From: Paralichthys olivaceus
Lineage: Eukaryota; Chordata; Actinopteri; Pleuronectiformes; Paralichthyidae
DNA: 64,000 nucleotides
Direction: 5' to 3'
Assembly: GCF_024713975.1 (NCBI RefSeq)
Contig: NC_091102.1
Coordinates: 21,921,001 to 21,985,000, forward strand
The position numbers were made by a program, and so were the translations under genes. Below are positions 11,501 through 21,500 of this stretch, one piece after another. The stretch's first letter is position 1; every line of letters starts with the position of its first letter. The notes beneath the pieces are model-generated. The model ran no database searches and had not been told where the DNA came from. It saw nothing but the letters and a program-made list of their open reading frames with translations.

Positions 11501-14500
11501 CTAATGGTCACATCATCCAAAGTGAGTCAAAAATCATTGATAATGTTGAGGATGAGGACGTTGTGTCTGTTGATGAGATGAAGCCTGAATGTAAAACTGA
11601 TACCATCGGTCAGGAAAACACTGAAGATGAATCACACGTTCCGAGCAACATCGATGTTGCTGCTGATTTATCTGAATCCACTAACGTTCATGAGAGAATA
11701 GACCTCACATCAGTCTTGTCGGCATATACTGATGACGTCACAAGCTGTCTCAAGAGCTTGTCTGACTCCAAGCCTCAACCAGAGCCATCATCACTAAGGG
11801 ATGACTCTCCCATCATGGTTCCTGATAAAGATCCTGAGGAGACAACAAAAGATATAGAGGAGGCAGGAATACAGACTGAACAAGAAAGTTTTCCTCTCAG
11901 CGTCACTGCTCCTTGTCAGGCTGGTGGTAATTCAGAGCTAAAACAAGATGGGACACAAAAAGAAGAGTTGGAGAGAGACTTGAAGGAACCTGGAGGTTTA
12001 ATCGAGCCAGAAAGCTCCTCACATGATGAAAATGGCGACAGCGCATCATTAACGAATAACCCAGATGCATTAGACATCGAAAAAGGTCTGTTAGAGACTG
12101 AAGCTCAGGTTGAACATTTAGATGAGGTAGAAAGCCAGACATTAGAGTGTGTGGACCTGAAAGATGAATCAAATGCCAGAGAAACAGATGAGATTGATAC
12201 CACTGACAAGTTAAATACACCAGACTCTCAGAAAGAAGAAGAGATTGGTTCCTCCTGTTCTCTGGCTGAGCACCTGCATGAATCCAGCGAAGACAAACGC
12301 GAGGATGATTCATCTCAACCTAACCAGCAGGGCAGTGATGAAGAGGATGGTGAAGATGAGGAAGGGCAATCTTTTGATTTTGATGACATGGATGTTGAAG
12401 CAGCTTTTCAAACCAATGCACCAGAAAACAAAGAAGAGGAAATCGTTGAGGAGGGAGTTGAAGTTGTGTCAGATCCAAGTGAAAATACACAAAACAAGCC
12501 AACTGAGAGAAACGATGAGACGTCTACGTTTGATGAGTGTAACCAGGTAGATAAAGAGTCTGAAACAATACATCAAGACAAGCAGAGCACTTTGGCTCAT
12601 GAGGAAGCCACGGCAGATGAGGCACGGCCCAATATAGAGGACGGAGCCATTTTAAATGTTGTAGAGTCAGGTGTTGTTGCAGAGGACACTAACCAGGCAA
12701 CATCTTTTCCAGTAGAGGAAGGATTAGACAAGCAGGAGTTACAGGGTGACAGTTTGGTTTCACCAGAGAGGGCCGTCCATGTAGCCAGTGACAAAGAGCC
12801 ACCACATTCAAGCAAAGATGTAAGGAAGAACAGCAAGAAAGGCAAAGGCAAGGGCAAAGAGGACTGTAAAATGTCTTAGTTTATAAGTGGTATATACTGT
12901 AGTATAGATGTATCTGATGTTCCTTCAGTAGTCGTTGCTTAGCTCTTAAAAAGGGGGTAGAATAGATATTTGCAAAACCAAACAGCACTTTGTTGAACAG
13001 TGGTGTATGTATGTATGTTATTTTTAAAAATGCACGGTAAAAGTCCAAACATCAGTTTTCATTGAGGTCATATGTACAAAAAAAGGATGATTTGCGGAGA
13101 GATGAAGAAACTGCGAGGATGGACTGGACTTTGACCAGTGGATAGAACTGCTACTTGTATTTAGTTATTGATGTAATAGCCTATGATGCTTGTGATGTTT
13201 TATTGAGGATATTGTTTTTCAGTGTCTCAGACCATTTGTTCTGCTTGATGGAATTGTTATTCCCTAAAAGAGCTCATTCGGGGGGGGGCACATTTTGCTA
13301 ATTCTCATTTAAGGGGCTATATATAAGTTATCACTACATAGCTATGTATGTACAGCTGCGTATTTACCAGTGTAAAGAGAAAAATTCAGTCTTGAGCACG
13401 ATCACACAAACATAAATTTGCAGGTGAATGTTGCAGGTCAAACGTCACCAAAGTTTAACTCCACAAGAAGCTGCACTTCTGATGTGCTTTTTCACCTCCT
13501 CGCTCACACTGATAACCAGGAGGCGAATGTTCGCAACTGATGCATTTACACGTGTGACCGGGCCTTTACTCATCACCGGAAATTAGCATGCTAACATATT
13601 TGTAGTGGCCCAGCTGGACTTTCTTGTCACTTTTTGATAGCTGTAGCATCCAGTCAACTCCTGCTCAGAGGACACATCATGACCTCATGTCTTGTAAAAG
13701 TAGCCGTTGGTCATGGCAAGCGGCCATCACCGTCAACCATTTCCAGCAAGACACCACATTTGGTAGCAGAGTAAACTTACATATAGCACCTTTAAGACTG
13801 TAGCAATCTGGCTTTTACATTTTCTAGGTATGTTATGAAGGTTCAAATTATAATATTTAGTTAAGACATTTCCAAGGCCCTGAATTCTAAGGCACATTAA
13901 TGTATGATAAATGCATGTTTACATTATGTTCCACTTTATGGAAAAGATGTCTGCGGTCCCTGAACAATGAAATGCCAATAAATCCCCTGTTGACACCTAT
14001 TTGAAATGTTGATCTAAACTCATTTTTGTTTTCAACGTTAAAACCTTCTTTATCAGTCTATACTTGGATATCTGTTGTCACACATTGTGGTTATATGCTG
14101 TAGCGTGAATGTAGTTCCACCAGCTGCATTGACCCTCCTTTCCACAGTCTGTGCATGCTAACATTCCCCCTCACACCCCACTCCGTCACTCCCCTATGGA
14201 CTCCTGTTGTGTTGCATGCATCAACCTCACTTGACCCAGCCCCCTCACACACCATCTCCTTGGTTCTCCCCACCCCTGGTATGTTCACTGATTTTGTTCT
14301 TTTTAAAGATGGACTGTAGCTGTTGTGATTTATTGTTGCTTGAATTCATATGACACCAAGATGTGAGACGAGCCTTTCTGAGACATTGTCTTGATGCGTG
14401 TTTTGTCTTTTAGAGATTCGCCTGAGGAAACTGGTGGATGAGCGTGAAAAAATGATAGAACAGGTGAGTCAGTGATCTACCTACTCTCTGAGACAGCAAT

Positions 14501-16492
14501 ATTAATATTGTTTACTGATGATTTGATAATCTTCCCCAAGAGGGATGACTGAGTGGAATGTACTTTTATAACAAGGAATGTAGACACTCATTTATTTGGA
14601 GTCAATCCCACATATCGTACACTGCAGTTGGAAACACAAAATTTGTAATTAACAGCCAAAAAAATGCTTTTTACTGTGCGTAAATGTGAAATCTCTCCAG
14701 AAGTCTCCAGCAGTTTTTGAGAATTAAAGTGGAAAGCGCATATCACCAAGGCCAAAGGTCCCTTTTAAATTCAGTCAAACTGAACCAAATTAAATCAGTC
14801 AATTATATGCCGGGTTTTTGTCATGAAGACCCATGAATTATTCTGTGGGAAAACATTGAAAATGTTCTCAGAATGTTAAAGGAAACTATATTTGTGACCT
14901 GTTTTTAAACCTGCACTTATCTACATTTTCTTATTATATACTGATCAAATTGCTACGCGTCATGTCAATTGTGAACATCACAACTCTTCAGTTACTCATT
15001 TAGTCTTGTAGCTTATTGTTCTGGTGGTAGCTGTTTTCAGTGGAAAAGCACAGATAGACCCACTTTACACCACGTCTCTGCTGCTTGTGAGCTGCCAACT
15101 TTTCTGCTGTTTGGTGCTGGACACTGAAGTTAGCAGCTAAGGATAGAAATATTTTTCTCATGAGTCAGTGTAGATCAAAATTTAGTTTTGGAAATCGCAG
15201 GCCTGTACTACAGAGCGAGTTCAACATATCTAGGATATGTTTTTGTTACGCGGTCCAACTTGACCTAACATCATCCGTCCTGGATAACTTGTGCTACAAA
15301 GCTGGTTCTCAGCTGTCTCAGTTCACCATGGTTTGCCAAATCCAGCTTTGAGTTTGTTTATCTGATAGAGGCAGAGTCGTTAAATATGAGCGATGGCGTG
15401 ACAGTTTACACTTTTCACCAATTGTTGAAAAAAGCCCAAACTCAACACTGTAAGTTTCGTGATCACTATAAGCAAATAATTTAAACAGCATCTATATAGA
15501 AATTATTCTATCCCAACCTTTTTGATCCATATAAAAGGTTGATCACTGTGACTGATCAAGAGCTTTCCACTTTTCTCAGTTTAATAAGCCAAAGAAAATC
15601 CATTTTGTGTACAATTTTCCACCTGCCACAAAAACCTGCTTTTAATATTCACTTGTCAACTGGAACCAGCCGACTAGGGGCAGAGTGCCAAGAATCATTA
15701 AAAGAAAGAGAATATAACATTGTATCTGTCACAAAGATGACAGTGATGGGGTCTACACCATCACATGCAGAAAGTGTAGCTGAGTAAGTGACTTTTCATC
15801 TGACGTTGCTATTAATAGGTGAAGAAGCTGAAAGCGCAACTGGAACAGAAATCACAAAAGAATGGCACAGACAGCAGTTCATGCCCAGACGGTGAGGTTC
15901 TTGAAAATGGCAATGATCCCAACATAACAGAAATACAGAGTAAGTGACGTACATTGATATCTCACTTGAACCTCTCTGTTGCAGTGTGCTGCATCCTATG
16001 AATGAAGAATGTTTGTTTTGAATATTTTCCAGGAGACTCCAACCGGCAAATAAATGACTTGAAGTTCAAACTGGTGAAGGCCGAACAAGAAGTCACTGCT
16101 TTAGAACAAAACGTAAGCTGAGAGGAGTCCTGACTGTGCGGTGGGTTTGAAAACATGACAATGTTCTTAAAGAGTTGTTTTCTGTTGTCCAGGTGACCAG
16201 ACTGGAGGGTCAGGTGACACGCTACAAGTCTGCGGCAGAGAACGCAGAGAAAGTGGAGGATGAGCTAAAGGCGGAGAAACGGAAACTCCAGAGAGAGGTA
16301 CCGTGTTGCTTCCTTACACCGCAGATTATTCAGATGGCTCCTTTGAATCAGCAGTCATCTCTAACTCCCCGTTTCACCCAACAGTTGCGGTCTTCCCTGG
16401 ACAAGGTCGACGAACTTGAGTCGAACAACAGCCACCTTTCTAAAAGACTGGAGAAGATGAAGTCCATTCGCGGCATGGCACAGACTCCATAG
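146..16492 (+). CDS. lrrfip1: lrrfip1, LRR flightless-interacting protein 1 (5'-partial gene)
   Basis: LRRFIP1 is a coiled-coil adaptor that in mammals binds Flightless-I and acts in transcriptional repression, nucleic-acid sensing and Wnt/Toll-like signalling. I joined exons 146-202, 280-321, 475-531, 1500-1559, 2283-2351, 2965-3027, 3455-3532, 4742-4840, 5291-5317, 5461-5586, 5928-5999, 6485-6655, 7026-7118, 7454-7546, 7700-7792 and 8735-8876. These splice either to 10241-12879 or to 14414-14463, 15819-15939, 16033-16112, 16193-16297 and 16385-16492. All borders have AG/GT and all phases agree. Family hallmarks are the Ser/Arg-rich cassettes, [13 protein letters not shown]-type and SIREIK motifs, the central coiled coil and the LEKMK C-terminal coil. 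LRRFIP2 shares these parts, but the long acidic exon ending KEDCKMS is, as I recall, specific to LRRFIP1. The start codon lies left of the window. Introns longer than 300 bases hold nothing recognisable except the mobile elements listed separately. Confidence 0.93.
5928..8876 (+). CDS. lrrfip1: lrrfip1 central coiled-coil exons
   Basis: Exons 5928-5999, 6485-6655, 7026-7118, 7454-7546 and 7700-7792 encode one long coiled coil. It runs from [16 protein letters not shown] through [20 protein letters not shown] and [18 protein letters not shown] to [18 protein letters not shown] and [19 protein letters not shown]. The last three exons are each exactly 93 bp (31 codons). In the human protein, as I recall, isoforms lacking the second and third of these exist. 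Exon 8735-8876 ([15 protein letters not shown] to GNSML) is the junction exon. It ends in phase 1, the only phase change, and supplies the first base of a Gly or Glu codon to whichever terminal branch is used. Confidence 0.92.
7957..8573. mobile_element. Fold-back MITE with GGGATAGTTC termini
   Basis: The 617 bp element in an lrrfip1 intron starts TTAAAGGGATAGTTC and ends GAACTATCCCTTTAA, a perfect terminal inverted repeat. The arms remain complementary well inwards: the left inner stretch around 8095-8200 (GACCTCTTCTTCAGATGTAATA) pairs with the right stretch around 8395-8500 (TATTACGTCTGAAGAAGAGGTC), so the DNA could form a very long hairpin. No transposase frame is present, so it is non-autonomous. 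The TTAAAGGGATAGTTC end is common in teleost MITEs; I cannot give a superfamily. Confidence 0.85.
10241..12879 (+). CDS. lrrfip1: lrrfip1 alternative terminal exon, 878-residue acidic tail
   Basis: This single exon stays open for 879 codons including the stop. Its acceptor is a CTCTCAG at 10234-10240 and its phase matches the junction exon. The product is very acidic (Glu, Asp, Ser, Thr, Gln), predicted disordered, with one strongly basic stretch ([15 protein letters not shown], near 10795-10840) that could be a nuclear-localisation or RNA-binding patch. A Glu/Asp run follows near 12340-12400 ([18 protein letters not shown]). Degenerate internal repeats containing PTETFSH lie near 11050 and 11270. 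The C-terminus is a Lys/Gly-rich run ending KEDCKMS. The human long isoform ends almost identically, which fixes the orthology. Antisense open frames across this exon are composition shadows. Confidence 0.9.
13309..13796. mobile_element. MITE inside the long-isoform lrrfip1 3' UTR
   Basis: The left end TTAAGGGGCTATATATAAGTT and the reverse complement of the right end TTAAAGGTGCTATATGTAAGTT match at most positions over 21 bases, defining a roughly 490 bp non-autonomous DNA element. It lies between the acidic-tail stop codon and its poly(A) signal, so it should be part of the mature 3' UTR of that isoform. Confidence 0.65.
13977..13982 (+). terminator. lrrfip1: poly(A) signal of the long lrrfip1 isoform
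   Basis: A canonical AATAAA lies 1.1 kb after the stop codon of the large terminal exon and 430 bp before the next coding exon. It would give a 3' UTR of about 1.1 kb for the acidic-tail transcript. Choosing this site or splicing on to 14414 is the molecular switch between the two isoforms. Confidence 0.6.
14414..16492 (+). CDS. lrrfip1: lrrfip1 C-terminal coiled-coil exons (short isoform)
   Basis: Five exons (14414-14463, 15819-15939, 16033-16112, 16193-16297, 16385-16492) encode [30 protein letters not shown] to [49 protein letters not shown] and [12 protein letters not shown] to SIRGMAQTP, then TAG at 16490-16492. This is the conserved LRRFIP family C-terminal coiled coil, known in mammals for dimerisation and Flightless-I binding. 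The last dozen residues differ from the usual mammalian ending. If exon 16193-16297 were not spliced at its GTACCG donor the frame would continue into intronic PCCFLTPQ sequence, which I regard as unspliced read-through. Confidence 0.92.
15190..15360. repeat. Probable dispersed-repeat remnant in lrrfip1 intron
   Basis: The stretch reading cctgtactacagagcgagtt and running to gccaaatccagctttgag resembles a dispersed teleost repeat that I recall from many fish introns. No terminal repeats could be delimited, so the borders and class are uncertain. The rest of intron 14464-15818 shows nothing else I recognise. Confidence 0.35.
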
Positions 16493-17495
16493 CACCAACC
16501 CCACACATCAAATCCACCCTCTGTGTCCAAAGCTGGCTGATCACATGGAAAAAAAGACATCCTGCACTTTGTCTGTCATCTGCCTGACAGCAACATTAGG
16601 AAAATGTACCCCAAAATCCAGAGTTAGTTGTTTAATCTGCAGAATAGAGAACTCCACCAAGCAATGTGCCATTTTTTCTCTGTTTTCTGTCTGATGAGAA
16701 AGAGTTGTGCACATACCCAGGAAGTACATGAAGTTGGGGAGAAGATGTTTGTGTACCTCATTTGGTTGAACCTCTGCACTGATTTAGTTTAGGGGGGGGG
16801 TGGGCCACATGGAGAGCCCGGGGACTAAACGGCACCAAGAAGAAGTCTCTGTTTACCCTTGAAGCAGGAATGTTGCACTGCCCCCTTTCTACTGCCTCTA
16901 GTCAGGATTCAATATATATATATTTGCCGTGCTCACACTGAGGACTTGAGAAATTCAAGTGGATACAGACCACAGTGTAGTGGACAGTACCAGCGGCCAT
17001 GGCCCAAGACTTTTCCCTGAAGACGGCGTGAGTGCTTTGTGTGTTTTGTCAATGAATGAGCAGAACTTACGTGTATTTTCCTTTTCTGACCCAAAGCCAA
17101 ATGACATTTAAAAAGGTAAATGTTGGGGTGTCAGTCCAGTTTTTTTCTGTGTTGAAACTGAACACGGCTTGTTTAGTTTCTACAACACAATATAATCATC
17201 ACAGTGAAAAAAGCTTTGAGCTGGTGTCAGCCAGCAGCCTGACGCAGGTTTATTGAATGTTGAACAGTTTGTCTCACGGTGTGCAGCCTCCCTTCTGATG
17301 TACACTCATATCTCTGCTTGTTTCTGCATCATATAGTCGGTCACTGGTTGGCTCTCATGCTCACACTTACTGAAGAAATGCAGCACCGAGGACTCAAGGT
17401 GTTGTCAGACTGAACGCACTGTGGAAATGCGGCTCCACTGTTTACATAGCTTTACCATGTTTGTAAGGAAACATAAATAACTGTCATGTCTGTGC

Positions 17496-17501
17496 AATAA
17501 A
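17496..17501 (+). terminator. lrrfip1: lrrfip1 distal poly(A) signal
   Basis: An AATAAA 1.0 kb after the coiled-coil stop is followed by a GT-rich stretch (tatggtgtctacatgtgg), as expected for a cleavage site near 17515. The 3' UTR is thus about 1.0 kb. The convergent tyw5 poly(A) signal is about 970 bp further right, so the two transcription units probably do not overlap. Confidence 0.65.
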
Positions 17502-17745
17502 ATGTCAAACATATGGTGTCTACATGTGGGCATTTGTGTGGACTCCAGAAACATATTGTAAAATCGTCCTCCCCTGCCTCCACCCACCAGGCTTTCTTGT
17601 TCCAAATGTCAGCTGTGTTGCTTTCATTGGAAAACAGTAGCTGGCAGAACGATTTCAGCTCAAGGTGCACTCACCCGTCTCTGCTGGAATTTTCGTCCAC
17701 GTCACAATCTCCACCAGCAGGTACTTATTCTCTGAACCATGGGTC

Positions 17746-18047
17746 TATGTTGGCTTAAAGATTGAACAAGTGAGCAAACTGAAGACTGATGCAGTTGAAA
17801 TCTCAAGAAGAAGATAGGTGAACCATGAGTTTTATGGTTTCTTTATAAAGTAAAATAAACTCACTCAGTTATGTGACTTAACATGTAAAAAAAAAAAGTA
17901 TATCTCCCTGGGTAAGACAAATTCTTACAAAATGCAAGATTTGAACTCTAGATTGGACTGGATTTCTTAATGAGTAATTACATATGAAGCTTCTTTTAGA
18001 TTAAACTTGTAATTAAAAAGGGAATTTTTGAAAGTCAACTGTTACAG
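17746..18047. repeat. Intergenic donor copy of a 300 bp direct repeat
   Basis: This 302 bp stretch between the lrrfip1 and tyw5 poly(A) sites runs from TATGTTGGCTTAAAGATTGA to CAACTGTTACAG. It recurs almost unchanged and in the same orientation at 21482-21790. It is not flanked by repeats here, which suggests this is the source copy. The remaining intergenic DNA, 18048-18468, shows no gene. Confidence 0.85.
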
Positions 18048-18468
18048 GCCTGACACACTCACTCACTCACTATAGCTGGTTAAAGTGATGGTGGTTGGAG
18101 CAATGCTAGAAATTGCATGTCATTAAAGTTAATAAACCAACCAAGTTGAAAACTAAGACCTCCCAGAGCTAGAGGTGGTCGGACCACACTGCTCACACAC
18201 ATGTATGAGTGGGTCATGGAGATGTAAACAGAACAATGTTGGTGGTTTTGTTTCGACATTTTCAGATTTAACCTTTCTAACTATGTTTAAATGAAATACA
18301 ATATTTTGTACAGTTAGTTGTAATATAAATTTTTCCTGTCATCTCATTTGAAGGGAAGGTTTTAAAAAAGATTAACTGTGGTTTATATATTTCTTATAAA
18401 GTCACATGACTGCAACACTGACAATTTAGAAAACTTGATGAAAATATGGTGAAGAGATATAACGCAGT

Positions 18469-18474
18469 TTTATT
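18469..18474 (-). terminator. tyw5: tyw5 poly(A) signal
   Basis: TTTATT on the plus strand reads AATAAA on the minus strand, 113 bp past the tyw5 stop codon. This gives a short 3' UTR. It faces the lrrfip1 poly(A) signal tail-to-tail. Confidence 0.6.
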
Positions 18475-18586
18475 TTTGATAGACCTGAAATGAAAGTTCC
18501 ATACATTCCTCAAGATTAACATTAGAACAAAAAGTCAAATGAACACATGAAGAGGACAAAGGCTCCATAGGTAATATACTACACAC

Positions 18587-21500
18587 TCATCCAGGTTTGG
18601 TGAATTGCCTGCTGGGTAATGTACTGTCAGAGTCCTCCTTTGTCTGTGTGGCCGATAGACTGTCACAGTAAGTTCGTGTTTTAATGCGCTGAATCATTCT
18701 GCGCCCGTAAAAGTCCCGATAATCTGATGGAAGTTCCTCCAGAGTGTGTAGTGCCCTCTCCAGTGCCTGAAGGGCTCGAGTTGCGGCCAATGGGTCTTTA
18801 TTACCGTACGGGTCCTTTCTGTCATAACAGTCAGCAGGTAGATGGCGCCAGAACACGTTCACACCCACACCAAACTGCAGTGCACTGGTGTTATGGAACC
18901 ACAGGGCTGCAGAAAACAAGGAAATAAAGGCTGGTATTTTATTCAAGAGGAACAATTTTAATTCAGTTTCATATAATCATTCATGTCTAATGTAATATAT
19001 CACTTTATTACTTCTGTGACTAATGTGGAAAACTCTCCTTACCAGGGATAAAGAGCAGATCTCCAGGCTCAAGCACACACTCGTACCGCTTTGCCTTTAC
19101 AAAGTCAGGAAATCGTTTCAGATCTGGGGAATCGATGTCCAGAACCTCAGATTTATCACCTGCTGGGTGATATTCAAATTAAAAGGGCGCACTGAAGCAT
19201 TACACCAAGCTTAAAAAACAGACAATACTGAAAATGGATCCAATCAGATGACATCAATATCAATTCAATTTTATTTGTATAGCGCCAAATCATAATATAC
19301 ATTATCTCAAGGCACTTTACATAGAAGGTCAGGACCTTAAAATCAAAATATAGAGAAACCCACCAGTTCCCACAATGAGCAAGCACTTTGGCCACTGGAG
19401 GAAAAACTCCCTCATTGTGGACACACTACGATATCAGAGTCTAATATGAAAGCTGACTTCATTGATATAGTTCATGTATTCAAACAGGCTGACAGTTGCA
19501 TCTGTCCACTGTACTCACCTGACAGGTAAAGGTGCAATGCATCCTGGGGGCTGTAGAGGACCACTCTCTTCATCCCTGTCACCTGAGCCAGCAGGTTGTC
19601 CATCACCTGAAGGACATATGTGCACAAAGACAAGAAGAGAGAGCGTACTGAGGGTGCTATTAATTTAATGTAAGGAGAGAAAGTACACAGACGTTGCTTT
19701 GGATGGATCCTTCTTGTCTGTTAGTTCACAGACATTTCTCCACCCCCCAGGTGACCTCTCACCTTTTGACAACATTACACATACCACATTAAAACACTCA
19801 CATCGTAGTGTGTCCACAATTGCAGACCACAGGAGCTGATACGGAAAACACTGGAGAAGAACTGCTCAGGTTCAAAGAACTGTGGGATAGAAAAGTCCTC
19901 TGCCAAGTGCGGGAACTGTTTGTTCAGGTCAGCAGGTTCCTGTGGGAAAAGGTGAATACATATGGTACATTTAAATGCAATCAGACATTCAACTAAGTCA
20001 GACAATTTGCTGTAATTAAATTTGCATTAAAAAAAAACACAATGTTGTAATAGTAAAAGGACAGCAAGTTTTTTCATCCTTACAGAATTTGAAAGTCTAA
20101 ATACCTTTCGGACGTCCTCTCCCAGTGATCGCAGATAATAGCTCTCATCCTAAAAAGGAGTTTGTGTCATTTAAAGAAAACAACATACTGTTAAATAATA
20201 TATGCCATGCTCTTATTTTAGGATTCTTACCTCACACAGGAAAAAGTCTGAGTGTTTTTTCTCAGATGCCCTTTTCACAAACTCATTGAACGGTAGAGTC
20301 CTGTGAAGAATTAGTAGTGATTGAGAAATCTGGATAGGAGGTGTTGCTGGTGCGTGTGTTTGTGTGTGAGAGACAAAGCTCACTTGTACACAAAGTTCTT
20401 GTGAAGGAAGTCCATCTGTGGTACTGTAGATACATGAATCTTCACTTCCTTGTCTCCTCCTCTCAGCCTGAGATATTCAACAGTCCACTTCTCCAGGCAT
20501 GGCCCAAGATACACACCTCTGAGCACAGCAGGTCTGCGCTGAAAAAGAATCCTCATCGCTCAGTTAAGTCTGTCAGAATAATGCAAACTACTGGTGACTG
20601 GTACATGATGTGAATAGGGAGGAGGTGGATAAGTGTGTGTTGCCACTGTCAAGTCATTGAGAAATTGTCAATATGACATGCTGTGCCAGGCATGTGAATC
20701 AGTATCAGCTACTGATAAAAATCTCCCTAGTGAAACAGCTGTACAATAAAAATAAAATAAGGTATGAGCATTTAAAGGTGGGATGAGCAAGATTGGGGAA
20801 TGAGTGTTGATTGGCCTACTGAGGTTCCGAGACGTCTGTCTCGCTCCCACTGCCTGCTGCCTGTGATATACCAGTGTACTGTATAGTTTATGGTTCAAGT
20901 TTTTGATTAGTTTACTTAAGGTCATGACCCATAAGTAAGGATTTTGTCCATGCAGTTTACACAGAAAACATGACAAGCAGCATTAAAATTCTTCTTCTGG
21001 CCATTAAAAATGTGAGTTTGTTAAAAAAAAGAGTGGTTGGTGACTTCACTGTTTTTTCTAATCTATATTCATATAGTTTAATTCTACTACTAAGTGCACC
21101 TAATGTAGTCACAGATTAGCAACCCCGGCAATGGTGCTAAAATCTGAGGTTTAAACCTGTGAGAGAAAGCTGTAGAGGTATTCAAATATTTTAAAGTAAG
21201 AAAGTTAAATACACTTATAGATACGTTCATGGAGTGTGATGCAACTGTTAAAAGTATTTAAATAGTAAATAACCTTCATATATTTAAAAACTGGTTAAAA
21301 AGTCCTGATCCTGTTCCGGGAGAGAGACACAATACGAAGGCATTGTTAGTCAACGGTAACTTTTGTTTCTGTGTAGTGTCCACCACTAACTACACTGGGT
21401 TTAATTTACAAGTTAGATGATGGGACAATTATCTGTCACCTATTAAGGTTTTGTTTCCACAATAATATTCAATAGGAGCAGTATGTTGGCTTAAAGATTG

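Noticed and set aside
11903-12313. 136-codon minus-strand frame in the acidic lrrfip1 exon
   Set aside because: It is an antisense shadow of a long coding exon with biased composition; no motif and no promoter.
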